A DNA stretch of 17,500 bases from Botryococcus braunii (GCA_002005505.1 KV908551.1:181557-199056); one strand, 5' to 3'; counted from the stretch's first letter, positions 1-8,238 are shown. The notes: a model not told the origin generated them from the sequence alone. Translations and numbers: made by a program.

Positions 1-97
1 GTCTGAGTGGGAAACTGATTCAGACCTTGAAGGCATTGTGGAGTAAGTGGTTTAAGTGTACCTCTGACGCTACAAACTGACATCCAGTGTGCACACT
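1..97 (+). other. Retrotransposon internal leader (partial)
   Basis: Untranslated leader between the missing 5' LTR and the Gag start. No tRNA primer-binding site is recognisable, so the PBS and the 5' LTR presumably lie left of the window. The first 25 bases contain a small inverted pair (GTCTGA ... TCAGAC) that could form a weak hairpin. Confidence 0.6.
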
Positions 98-3000
98 ATG
101 ACTTCTAAGAAGAAGAGTCAGTCATCTAGTGGAACCTCTGCGTCTGTGAGTGAGACCACTACCTCAACACCTGTGAGAGAGCCTTGCACTCCCAGCACAT
201 CCAGGGGAGAAGGTGATGAGTTGCCAAAGGTGATTCCTACACTTGTGAAGGTACATATCAAGCTAAAAGAAAAGGGACACAACATTATGATTTGGAAGAA
301 TGCGTACCTTGCAGCGAATGAGGCCAAGGGATCACTGCCTGCAGTACTTGAGGACATGCCTGGGACCACGCATGATGCTGCAGCACTGCTGTTGCTGTAT
401 GAATCTGTACCCGAAGAGTGGCACGGGGAATTATCTGATTTATCCTCTGCATATGTTGCATATGAATATATCTGTAGGAAGTTCATTGGGGGTTATAATC
501 TCCAAGCCAACATGGACTGGCTGTTGGAGATGAGTCAGGGGATGAAGCACGACGAGACCATTTCCCAATATGTGAGTCGCATGCTGAATCTGAAGGCATG
601 TCTTCAGAGGAATAATCATCCTCTTCTGGATAGCTTTGTAGCTACCCAAATTGTGCAGGGTCTACCTGAAGCAGCCAAGGAGACAGGCAGCCTGTCAACA
701 GCAGCAGGGACCCCACTCAACAAGCTGGCAGACCTGCTGAGGACCACAGCCGTTGCTCTGGGGTTTGATGAGACTGCCCCACGTCAGCCACGAGTTTTGG
801 CTGTTCCTCAGGGCAGCAACAGAGTCAGCACCCCTGGAGCATTCAGTGGAGCCAGTCCTTCGCCTTCAACCGGACAGTCTGATTCCAAGGGAGTTTGCAA
901 CTACTGCAATAAAAAGGGCCATTATTGGAGAGACTGCAGAAAGAGGCGCAGGGACGAGGAGACACAGAGGAACGTGGTGGCAGCTGTCCAACAGCTGCAA
1001 GGCATGTGGCCTCAGGGCCAGCCATCTATGGGTGGACACCATCCCCCAGTAGCCCAACTGGCCCATCATGGTGCAGATGCCTTCCCTGCTTGGTTTCAGC
1101 CTCCTGCTCCACCTCCACCTCCTCCTGAAGGTATGCTGTACACAATATCTCACAATGTCCTGGACAGTACGATCAGTAAACCCCTGCAGCACTCCTGGCT
1201 GGTTGACAGTGGGGCCTCGGTCCACCTAGTAAATGACGTGGCATTGCTGCATAACCCTATCATCCATGCCAAACCAATTCCCCTGCACTTGGCCACCTCT
1301 GATGCCACTGGGTGTATTATTGCATCTGGGTCAGTCTGCATTTTGAGCCCGCAACGCATTCCCCTCTGGATCCATCATGTGCAGTGTGTCCCTTCAGCTA
1401 CCACCAACATCCTGTCAGTATCTGCTGCCCTTAGGGATGGTGCAGTATTCCAAACAGACAATGTGGGTGCCTTTTCGTATGTCAGTGGACCAAACCACTG
1501 GAGAGCTCAGGTCACTGCAGAGATGGGACTGTACTACATTCATAGTGTAGTTGCAGTGAGAGGAACCAGCACATCAAAGCATGCAGCCAGTGCAACCAAA
1601 CAGCTAAAATCCAGTACCTTATCACACAGCTGTGCCAAACGTTACTTGTGGCATAGCAGAATGGGACACCCTGGAGAAACGTGGATGCAGCGTCTTGCTA
1701 AGGAGAACCTGGTGACTGGGATTGACACCTCCCTCTCTCCCTGCACTGATTGCCCGGTACACTGTGAAGCGTGTATTGAAGGAAAGACTGCCAGACCCTC
1801 TTTCGGAATCAGTACCAGACCTGCCTTGGAACCTCTGGATCGAGTACACATAGATACTGTGGGTCCTATTACACCTGCAGCCATTACTGGTGAACGTTTG
1901 TGGGTTACTGTACTGGATGAAGCCTCTCAGTGGAAAGCAGTTATTCCAGTAAAGTCCAAAGACACCATCAGTGCAGCTGTCAGGGACTTACTTGTTTACT
2001 GGCAGACGCAACGAAAAACCACTGTGAAGTGTGTCAGATGTGACAGAGGAACTGAATTTGTTAATGCCCGGTTCAAGGAGTTCTGTGCCTCCCAGGGGAC
2101 TAAACTGGAGACCTCTGCCCGGTACACCCCACAGCAGAATGGAGCAGCTGAACGAGCCAACCGAACCCTGAAGGAAAGAACCCGGACTATCCTGAGCTTT
2201 GCTGCTGCCAGTCCCACCCTCTGGAAAGAAGCCCTGGAGACAGCATGCACCCTGCTTAACATGGGCCCAAGCACAGGCAGGGACCTTACCCCCTTTGAAT
2301 TGTTCTGGGGATATAAGCCTGATGTCTCACTCCTGCGCACATGGGGTTGCCTTGTATATGTGCATATTCCAGATGTCCAGAGGCCAGTCTTTGCACCAAA
2401 AACTGTGCCAGGAATGCTCACCGGTTATTCAGCCTCCTCCAAAGCCTATCGGATATACATGGGTGGGGGTATATGGCGAGAGAGCAGAGATGTCATCTTT
2501 GTGGAGCATCTCAGAGGGGCCTCTCGTGTTGGTCTTAGTGTGACTCCTGCTCAGTCTGAGGAATTTCTGTCCCCTGTTCCCTCTGAAACCAGCACTACCA
2601 AACAGCACCCAGAGCCAGTTAAGGTATCCTGTGGAGACGACAGTGAGGCAGAGATCCAGGACTCATCAGTTGAGACAGTGCATCCACACGTTTCCCAGGA
2701 AGACACAGACTCAGAATGTCCAGGACCCTCTGGGAAGGCTGAGCCCGAGCCTGACCCCCAGAGATCCACTGCTCCCGCGGAGATCCGAAGGACCATCGAA
2801 GCAGCTCTGGACCTGGCCCGCGGCACTCATTCGGACTCTGGACTACAGCAACAAATGATGCGAGCTCAAGAGTCTCTCAGACCGACCAGCCTGGAAAATT
2901 CCAATTTGGCTGCTGATGGGCTAACAAGAGCCCAGAGGCATGAGCAACGAACACTTGCAAGAGAACTCCTGCTGTCACAGGAGGTGGGAGAGAGCAGAGA

Positions 3001-5497
3001 CAAAGTGGGGCTAACAGAAAGTGACACACAGTCACAGGGACCAGGGGAAGTGCAGATAGATGGGTGCCAGTCTGAGAGCCCTGATTTTCATGTTAGTGAT
3101 GAGAGGGGGGCAGTCACAATCATGACTGCAAATGGTCCCAGGGAGCTGAGTTGCACGGGTGGGTCCTGTCCAGTGAATGAGCTTCATGTCAGTGGTGAGA
3201 CTTGTGTGGAAACATCTGGCTCTCCCCATCAGTGGCGTGGACTGGTAGGGGAAGGTGGTGACAGCCACAGTCCTGAGAAGAGTCATTCCACTCTCTCGGA
3301 AACAGCCAGAAATGTCTGTGCGAGCAGTACTGGGTCAGCATCCCAGTACTTGTGTGAGAGCCGAGAAGAGGAGGTGAATCAGGTGCACGGACAATGTGTG
3401 GTACCACCAAATTACAAGTGCAGCCTGAGAGGTACCTGTGTATGGGAGAAGGATGTCAGGGATGAGAGGTCACAGTCTCTTGTGACACAACGTGGAAGTC
3501 AGAGACATACAAGTCAAGAAAGGGAGGGGAAGCAAAGGGGCGACCAGAGCCCATCTCCCTCTGCCTGTGAGAGCCCTCTAGAGCCTGAGCTTGAGAGGAT
3601 GTGTAAGAGTGTGGATGTGGAGGTGAACCGGAAGCTCAGACAATGTGAGAAACCTCCGGACTATGGATGCTTCCCGGGAGGTACCTGTGTTTGGGAGGAA
3701 GATGTGAGCGTGCGAGGCAACAAGTTGAGCAGTGCGAGGTGCGAATCCAAGAGAGAGAGAAGCATGAGAGAAAGCTCTGATACCACTGAGAGAAAAGCTA
3801 GCTGTAGTGCGGCGAGTGTCAGTGGAAGAGTAGTGGGTTCTGAGGGTGCAACCAACGATTCTCCCAAGGGTAAGGGAGAGGAGGAGAAGCACACTGGTGT
3901 TAGATTTGGTAAAATCCATGTTCCCTCTAATTTAAGAGAAGCTCAGATGTCTCCTCAGTGGGAATACTGGAAGGCTGCTATGCAAGAAGAGCAGAATTCA
4001 TTAGACACCCATGAGGTTATGGAATATGTTCCCAGACCTCATGGGCATAAGGTAATACCAGTTCACTGGATTTTCTCAGTGAAAATGGATGCACATGGCA
4101 ATGTGTTGAGATTCAAGGCAAGATTGGTTGCTCAGGGTTGTCGACAAATTCCTGGAGTAGATGTCATGGAGGTCTTTGCACCAACCAGCAGCTATGGAGC
4201 TAGGAGAACCTTGTTAGCTGTGGCTGCTAGGGAAGGTTATGAGATTCACCAGGTAGATGTTAAGACAGCCTTTCTCAATGGTGAGCTGGAGGAAGAAGTG
4301 TATGTAACGCAACCTCCTGGATTTGAGAATGGTGATCGCAATACCGTGTGTCGACTCAAAAAGGCACTGTATGGCCTAAAGCAGGCCCCACGTGCCTGGC
4401 ACAAAACCCTTAATGACAAACTTGAAGTCATGGGGTATGAGGTGTGCAAGAGTGATGCTGGAGTTTATGTGAGATGCTCTGAAGATGGGGGTAAATCCTA
4501 CGTGCTAATTTATGTAGATGATCTCTTGATTGTATCCAAGGGCATGTCAGAGGTGGAGAGAGTGAAAGAGCTTCTCAAGAAAGAATTCACCATCCACGAT
4601 CTAGGGGAAGTGAAGGATTTCTTAGGTTGTCAAGTCATGAGAGATAGAGAGAAGGGGTTAATCTCCCTGAGTTGCATTCCTAAGATAGATGCACTTGTGG
4701 AGAAGTTTGGTCTTGATCTTGAGTCAGGTGGGCCCGATACCCCAATGACAAAAGATTTTGTAATGTCTCAGATGCCTGCACCAAAGGATGGGAATGATAG
4801 TATTGGTGCTGGGAGTGTTCTGCCTCCTGGTCATCGATACTGTGAGTTAGTAGGGTCACTACTCTACATAGCTAACACCACTCGTCCTGATATATCCCAG
4901 GCTGTAGGAGTTCTGTCGAGGTACAGGATGTCACCCACAACAGCACACTGGAATGAAGCAATCCGTGTGTTGAAATATCTTAAGGGAACCCGAGACCTGG
5001 TTCTGATCCTTGGTGGAAAAGAAACAGAGTTGGAGGGATATGTTGATGCTGATTACGGTGGGGATCAAGACCACCGTTTCTCCACCACCGGCTTCGTTCT
5101 CACTGTGTTTGGAGGAGCAGTTGTGTGGGGAAGTAAAAAGCAATCTGCTGTGGCTACTTCCACAGTAGAAGCAGAATTCATGGCAGCAAGTGCTGTTGTG
5201 AAGGAAGCTAATTGGCTGAGGGGATTCCTAGAGGAAATTGGTGTGTTTCCCTGGATAGTGAAGATACATTGTGATAACCAAGGGTGCATCAATCACCTCA
5301 GGAATCCAGTGTATTCTAAACATACCAAGCACATTGCAATCAGCTGTCACTTTGCACGTGAAGCTATTGCAAAGGGGCAGGTTGACTTCAAATACATTCA
5401 GTCTGCCAGAAATGTAGCTGACATCTTCACTAAACCTCTAGTAAGACTAGTGTTTCAGGGTCATAGAAACTCACTGGGTCTTGCCAAGTTCTGGTGA
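98..5497 (+). CDS. Ty1/copia Gag-Pol polyprotein, intact single ORF
   Basis: This frame encodes the whole retrotransposon polyprotein, about 1799 residues. The frame is open from a GTG at 89, but the first ATG is at 98 (MTSKKK...). Domain order from visible motifs: Gag, then a CCHC zinc knuckle (C267, C270, H275, C280); aspartic protease with DSGA (D370); the HHCC zinc-binding region of integrase (H519, H524, C556, C559); the integrase core D586, D649, E685 with the family's 35-residue spacing; an unusually long linker of about 430 residues (~840-1270); reverse transcriptase with D1387 and YVDD (D1474, D1475); and RNase H with D1650, E1691, D1726, ending near ADIFTKPL. Integrase before RT is the copia order. 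No stop or frameshift interrupts it, so it looks young and possibly still competent. Gag and Pol share one frame, so Gag excess would need proteolysis or some other mechanism not visible here. Family assignment is secure; the host is not. Confidence 0.97.
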   Translation: MTSKKKSQSSSGTSASVSETTTSTPVREPCTPSTSRGEGDELPKVIPTLVKVHIKLKEKGHNIMIWKNAYLAANEAKGSLPAVLEDMPGTTHDAAALLLLYESVPEEWHGELSDLSSAYVAYEYICRKFIGGYNLQANMDWLLEMSQGMKHDETISQYVSRMLNLKACLQRNNHPLLDSFVATQIVQGLPEAAKETGSLSTAAGTPLNKLADLLRTTAVALGFDETAPRQPRVLAVPQGSNRVSTPGAFSGASPSPSTGQSDSKGVCNYCNKKGHYWRDCRKRRRDEETQRNVVAAVQQLQGMWPQGQPSMGGHHPPVAQLAHHGADAFPAWFQPPAPPPPPPEGMLYTISHNVLDSTISKPLQHSWLVDSGASVHLVNDVALLHNPIIHAKPIPLHLATSDATGCIIASGSVCILSPQRIPLWIHHVQCVPSATTNILSVSAALRDGAVFQTDNVGAFSYVSGPNHWRAQVTAEMGLYYIHSVVAVRGTSTSKHAASATKQLKSSTLSHSCAKRYLWHSRMGHPGETWMQRLAKENLVTGIDTSLSPCTDCPVHCEACIEGKTARPSFGISTRPALEPLDRVHIDTVGPITPAAITGERLWVTVLDEASQWKAVIPVKSKDTISAAVRDLLVYWQTQRKTTVKCVRCDRGTEFVNARFKEFCASQGTKLETSARYTPQQNGAAERANRTLKERTRTILSFAAASPTLWKEALETACTLLNMGPSTGRDLTPFELFWGYKPDVSLLRTWGCLVYVHIPDVQRPVFAPKTVPGMLTGYSASSKAYRIYMGGGIWRESRDVIFVEHLRGASRVGLSVTPAQSEEFLSPVPSETSTTKQHPEPVKVSCGDDSEAEIQDSSVETVHPHVSQEDTDSECPGPSGKAEPEPDPQRSTAPAEIRRTIEAALDLARGTHSDSGLQQQMMRAQESLRPTSLENSNLAADGLTRAQRHEQRTLARELLLSQEVGESRDKVGLTESDTQSQGPGEVQIDGCQSESPDFHVSDERGAVTIMTANGPRELSCTGGSCPVNELHVSGETCVETSGSPHQWRGLVGEGGDSHSPEKSHSTLSETARNVCASSTGSASQYLCESREEEVNQVHGQCVVPPNYKCSLRGTCVWEKDVRDERSQSLVTQRGSQRHTSQEREGKQRGDQSPSPSACESPLEPELERMCKSVDVEVNRKLRQCEKPPDYGCFPGGTCVWEEDVSVRGNKLSSARCESKRERSMRESSDTTERKASCSAASVSGRVVGSEGATNDSPKGKGEEEKHTGVRFGKIHVPSNLREAQMSPQWEYWKAAMQEEQNSLDTHEVMEYVPRPHGHKVIPVHWIFSVKMDAHGNVLRFKARLVAQGCRQIPGVDVMEVFAPTSSYGARRTLLAVAAREGYEIHQVDVKTAFLNGELEEEVYVTQPPGFENGDRNTVCRLKKALYGLKQAPRAWHKTLNDKLEVMGYEVCKSDAGVYVRCSEDGGKSYVLIYVDDLLIVSKGMSEVERVKELLKKEFTIHDLGEVKDFLGCQVMRDREKGLISLSCIPKIDALVEKFGLDLESGGPDTPMTKDFVMSQMPAPKDGNDSIGAGSVLPPGHRYCELVGSLLYIANTTRPDISQAVGVLSRYRMSPTTAHWNEAIRVLKYLKGTRDLVLILGGKETELEGYVDADYGGDQDHRFSTTGFVLTVFGGAVVWGSKKQSAVATSTVEAEFMAASAVVKEANWLRGFLEEIGVFPWIVKIHCDNQGCINHLRNPVYSKHTKHIAISCHFAREAIAKGQVDFKYIQSARNVADIFTKPLVRLVFQGHRNSLGLAKFW
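3353..3709 (+). repeat. Duplicated four-cysteine module within the integrase-RT linker
   Basis: Two copies of one protein module lie exactly 83 codons apart in the same frame. Each has the spacing C-x13-C-x7-C-x5-C followed by VWE. Cysteines are at residues 1086, 1100, 1108, 1114 and again at 1169, 1183, 1191, 1197. Shared residues include EVN, QC, PP, Y and GTCVWE-DV. The DNA copies also align (about 3371-3459 and 3620-3709). The spacer between them shows no obvious similarity, so this is either an old tandem duplication or a constrained pair of motifs. I do not recognise the module as a named family; four spaced cysteines suggest metal binding or disulfides. Confidence 0.8.
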
Positions 5498-5515
5498 GGA
5501 AAAGGCAAGGGGAAG
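5498..5515 (+). promoter_or_regulatory. Polypurine tract (plus-strand primer)
   Basis: Eighteen bases between the Pol stop codon and the LTR are purine except for one C. This is the expected site and composition for the RNase H-resistant primer of plus-strand DNA synthesis. Its right edge abuts TGTTA, which supports placing the LTR start at 5516. Confidence 0.8.
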
Positions 5516-5717
5516 TGTTATATTAGATGAGTTATATATGCCTTTCCCTCAGTGGAGTAATAGTGGCTATTCCGTCAGTGACAATAATAAATGACTAATA
5601 TGGGCGAAACTACAAAGACTTAGCGGTTAGGAACAATTTGAATGAAGATAAAGATAACGCAAGTTACAGACACGTTTAGTGCAGGAAGGTAGTGGTGCTA
5701 GCACGGAGAGGCAAGGC

Positions 5718-5860
5718 ACTTGTTTGGGACTTCACAAGCACTCCGGGTGTTTCCTTAAAGTTGCCCAATCAGTCCTTGATTGTTCATGTTCTAGACTCTA
5801 CTCTTCGTCACACAGTAGAGCGAACTTTGACTCACACCCTCCGTGCCGCCACTGCACAGG
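5718..5860 (+). repeat. LTR internal direct repeat, copy 1 (143 bp)
   Basis: Matches 6040-6182 over 143 bases with a single difference (T here, G there, in GGGACTTCACAAGC). The copies start 322 bases apart. After copy 1 comes GTAACG and after copy 2 AATACG, so the similarity stops sharply. Confidence 0.95.
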
Positions 5861-6039
5861 TAACGTGATGGTGAATAGATTGGGAGATTTGAGGCTTTGT
5901 TGACCTCAATATTTCGTGTTATGTGTATGTGCTTGGCTATCTTATCATCGGACAATGAGATTGATCCTTTCTGAGTACGTACCAGTTAGGATAGTTTGAA
6001 TTCCGTTGTTAAGAGAGAGCAAGTGAGCAATTGTAATAG

Positions 6040-6182
6040 ACTTGTTTGGGACTGCACAAGCACTCCGGGTGTTTCCTTAAAGTTGCCCAATCAGTCCTTG
6101 ATTGTTCATGTTCTAGACTCTACTCTTCGTCACACAGTAGAGCGAACTTTGACTCACACCCTCCGTGCCGCCACTGCACAGG
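6040..6182 (+). repeat. LTR internal direct repeat, copy 2 (143 bp)
   Basis: Second copy of the block at 5718-5860, 142 of 143 bases identical by direct reading. It lies 25 bases before the inferred LTR end. Confidence 0.95.
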
Positions 6183-6207
6183 AATACGCCAAGCCCATAA
6201 CCTAACA

Positions 6208-6449
6208 GTTTTATGCCCCATCCTAATTCATTCTGTTGTAAGGGCTTCCTGGACACGGGGTTGCGCCCCGTGGCAAGGCATCGCAGAGTCCGTGTAAGTG
6301 ATGTCAGTTGGGGGCCAGTCATTCCACGCCTACCTGCCCAAGCCGAACGGCATAGGGGGTCTTCCTCATCATTGGCATTACCTGCAGAACATGACATCTA
6401 ATGTTTTTAAACCACCCGGCCATGCATGTCAGTGGCTAAACAACCAAAT
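6208..6449. other. Unique sequence between LTR and (CA)n tract
   Basis: No convincing gene. It contains a short GC-rich hairpin (CACGGGG ... CCCCGTG, near 6254-6272). Open frames here are short and continue into the CA repeat, so they are not credible coding sequence. Confidence 0.5.
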
Positions 6450-6456
6450 ACACACA

Positions 6457-6527
<71 letters not shown>

Positions 6528-6549
6528 CACACACACACACACACACACA
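6450..6549. repeat. (CA)n microsatellite
   Basis: About 100 bases of almost pure CA dinucleotide with few interruptions, between the LTR retrotransposon and the 3' end of the minus-strand gene region. Confidence 0.98.
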
Positions 6550-6561
6550 TGTAAATGAATT

Positions 6562-7035
6562 TTATTTAAGATTTGGGAGTATTACTGAATTAGAACAATA
6601 ATACAACATATATACTATCGCTATCGCGATCGTGAAGCTGAAATCAGATTTCGAAAGGCAAGAATTCCCACCAGGTAGCTCAGATATGTTACAGACTGAG
6701 GCCTTACCCGCATAGGTATCATGGATGCGCCTAAACAAGCTCCGCACATGTGGAAAAAATACGAATAGGGCTGCAAGTATCATACAGAGGAGAAGTAAAG
6801 CCAGTAATAGTCCGACGATTGTCCCGGGATCTGGGGTTCTTGTAACAGGTTCGGTCTTTTGGTGTGTGTTCCCTCCCGTCTGGAAGGACCCTGCTAGAGC
6901 GTCCACGGCCATGGCATTGACCACGTCAGCCTGAGCAATTACTGGTTTCTCTAATTTGTTGAAGTGCGAGCGCGCTATTGCAATCGATTTGTTAAGAATT
7001 GCCAAAATATCTTTCAAAACTTCTCGGAGGAAAAC
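6562..7035 (-). CDS. Terminal exon with transmembrane segment, unidentified membrane protein
   Basis: Read on the minus strand from a strong acceptor (pyrimidine-rich run ending CCAGCCAG at 7036), this exon gives about 157 residues to a TAA at 6562. Residues 1-70 are mostly soluble and end in a Thr/Pro-rich stretch (TEPVTRTPDPG). Residues 71-97 form one strong hydrophobic helix rich in Leu, followed by RSLFRR, so the N-terminus should be outside and the short tail cytoplasmic (type I). The region upstream in the same frame starts with TTG, not ATG, which fits an exon rather than a stand-alone gene. A donor (GCGG|GTAAGG at 6708/6707) and acceptor (TTCAG at 6585) define an optional 123-base intron that keeps the frame and would remove a second hydrophobic stretch. 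AATAAA overlaps the stop codon. I do not recognise the family. Confidence 0.5.
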   Translation of the reverse strand, partial: VFLREVLKDILAILNKSIAIARSHFNKLEKPVIAQADVVNAMAVDALAGSFQTGGNTHQKTEPVTRTPDPGTIVGLLLALLLLCMILAALFVFFPHVRSLFRRIHDTYAGKASVCNISELPGGNSCLSKSDFSFTIAIAIVYMLYYCSNSVILPNLK

Positions 7036-7168
7036 CTGGCTGGGGTGTCGTGAAGAAAGAAAAGCTCCCCCAATTAATGAGGAAGAGTTCTCCATTTCGG
7101 AAACATGCCTTCCACCGTTCCATAATCCTGGCAACACATTGAATAATTTGAAGTATCCCAAAACTTAC
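7036..7168 (-). other. Predicted intron, phase 0 (133 bp)
   Basis: The donor is a consensus GTAAGT after TTG at 7169. The acceptor is a pyrimidine-rich tract ending in CAG at 7036. Both flanking frames are in phase 0, so splicing joins the short upstream exon to the transmembrane exon without a shift. Predicted from sequence only. Confidence 0.5.
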
Positions 7169-7222
7169 CAACTTCCCTGCCAAATTTGCTGAATTTGATT
7201 TAAACTTTGACAACACGCGCAT
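7169..7222 (-). CDS. Short exon upstream of the transmembrane exon
   Basis: An open minus-strand stretch ending in AAG TTG at a consensus donor. It has an ATG at 7222-7220 (MRVLSKFK...), giving 18 residues before the splice. It may be a real start, or the exon may begin further in at one of several AGs (for example after TTGTCAAAG). No signal peptide is encoded here, so if the product is a type I membrane protein its start is probably the upstream signal-peptide exon at 8085. Confidence 0.35.
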
Positions 7223-7278
7223 ATACGTATAAAATAATACATAGCCCCGGTCACCAATGAGGATGAATATTGGAGTAT

Positions 7279-7334
7279 TACCTTGCTATAAGTAATGACA
7301 TACATCTACCTTGCTGTAAACAATGGCATACATA
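7279..7334 (-). repeat. Tandem duplication, two 28-bp units
   Basis: 7279-7306 and 7307-7334 match at most positions (TACCTTGCT..TAA..AATG.CATACAT). Each unit carries a minus-strand AAG|GTA donor-like site. It sits in presumed intron sequence of the minus-strand gene. Confidence 0.75.
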
Positions 7335-7460
7335 GCAAAATTCGGTGGGGGGAGACACGTGACAAGGACAAAGGCTCTCCAAGTTTGCGATGCAAGTAAG
7401 ATGAAACCACCTTCACTATATACTTATTTCTACTAATAATTTTATCTTTTGATTGAACGT

Positions 7461-7528
7461 ATTTTGGTCAATGTTGCTCTCCAAAGAAGCCATATATTGA
7501 TTCTTTGGAGAGTAATATTGAACAAAAT
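7461..7528 (+). repeat. Long imperfect hairpin (28-nt arms, 12-nt loop)
   Basis: Arms 7461-7488 and 7501-7528 pair at 25 of 28 positions. As plus-strand RNA, two of the three exceptions are G-U wobbles and one is G-A. The 12 bases next to the loop (CTCTCCAAAGAA) pair perfectly. It could be a small-RNA precursor, a miniature inverted-repeat element or a chance palindrome. Confidence 0.85.
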
Positions 7529-7612
7529 AAGTTCACTCAAAAAGAAAGTGTGGGGCCTCACGTTCTTCACAAGACCACGTTAGAGCTTTTAGATTCATGA
7601 ATTTGGCTTGCA

Positions 7613-7761
7613 CTAGTTGGGAACAGTTATGCTTGAAATGGCATTGTATGAAGACACGTGCACTTTGTAGAAAGAATGTATTATTTTTATTTCTTGAGAC
7701 CCATTCATTTTGACGTGCTTCGAGAGGTCTGGCAGTGGCAAGTACGCTTGCCGAGTGCCAG
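7613..7761 (-). CDS. Candidate second exon of the signal-peptide gene
   Basis: A long pyrimidine tract ending TTTTCAAG precedes 7761 on the minus strand. The exon then needs one base from the preceding exon, which matches the phase-1 donor at 7974. Joined, the frame reads about 49 residues (…GTRQAYLPLPDLSKHV…) to a TAG at 7613. The sequence has no cysteine and no recognised domain. If it ends here, the product is a secreted peptide of about 87 residues. No strong donor is visible inside it to link it to the exon at 7222, so the connection to the transmembrane exon is unproven. Confidence 0.3.
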
Positions 7762-7973
7762 CTTGAAAACTAGCAGCAACAAATGAAAAAACAATGGATG
7801 AGTGCAAAACATTAATCGAGTCCGATGTCTATTCTTCGGAACACATAACTTTTGAACCTTTGCCACATGTTGGCATTTATTTCTAGGAGTAGGTAGGTCT
7901 ATATAATTTTGTGCCATAACGCACTTGCTCATAGATTAACCAAATTTTCAAGGCGTATATGAAAGGTAATCAC

Positions 7974-8085
7974 CTGAGAAGTTGCTACCGACTTTAATAA
8001 TTGGTGGTGGGTTGGCACCGGAACCGGAGCTTAAACGCATAAACGTAGAAAGGCACAGGCATATCAAGAACAGTCGATCTCCCAT
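7974..8085 (-). CDS. Candidate first exon encoding a signal peptide
   Basis: Minus-strand ATG at 8085. The first residues (MGDRLFLICLCLSTFM) form a 12-residue hydrophobic core followed by RLSSGSGA, which looks like a secretory signal with a cleavage site near SGA. The core is too short for a usual transmembrane helix. After the predicted cut come ANPPPIIKVGSNFS and a donor CAG|GTGATT at 7974/7973 in phase 1, a common arrangement for signal-peptide exons. The frame is also open upstream to an ATG at 8154; the 8085 start is preferred because it puts the signal at the N-terminus. Function unknown. Confidence 0.45.
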
Positions 8086-8117
8086 TTCCAAGTACTTCTT
8101 TCGTTCACAGTGTATAG

Positions 8118-8213
8118 CTGGAAAATATGGCCTGAAAACCCCTGCGTATGTCATACAAGTAATTAGCAGCTAGATCATCGTTAAGGTTGGCACAACTGAA
8201 ACTCTTCAAACAT
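8118..8213. repeat. Diverged tandem repeat, copy 1
   Basis: Aligns with 8239-8331. Shared blocks include GGAAAAT, CCTGCGT.TGTCATAC, ATCGTTAAG.TTG and CTCTTCAA/CTCTCAA. It lies just upstream (minus strand) of the candidate signal-peptide exon. Confidence 0.75.
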
Positions 8214-8238
8214 AAAATGAGCCTTGAAACTTTCTATA

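Larger units (their letters stand above)
1..6207 (+). mobile_element. Copia-superfamily LTR retrotransposon, 5' LTR outside window
   Basis: The element includes the leader, a complete Gag-Pol ORF, a polypurine tract directly after the stop codon and a probable 3' LTR ending at 6207 in TAACA. The left LTR and left flank are missing, so target-site duplication cannot be tested; the five bases right of the LTR are GTTTT. The element lies about 350 bases downstream of the end of the minus-strand membrane-protein exon at 6562, in opposite orientation to it. Confidence 0.85.
5516..6207 (+). repeat. Probable 3' LTR (692 bp)
   Basis: It begins TGTTA directly after the polypurine tract and ends TAACA, giving a 5-bp terminal inverted repeat with the TG...CA ends usual for LTRs. 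A TATA-like run lies at 5532-5538 and AATAAA at 5586-5591. It contains a nearly perfect internal duplication (5718-5860 and 6040-6182). Without the 5' LTR the right boundary is inferred. An alternative is a shorter LTR ending near 5858 (…TGCACA), with a second partial LTR copy to its right. Confidence 0.7.
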
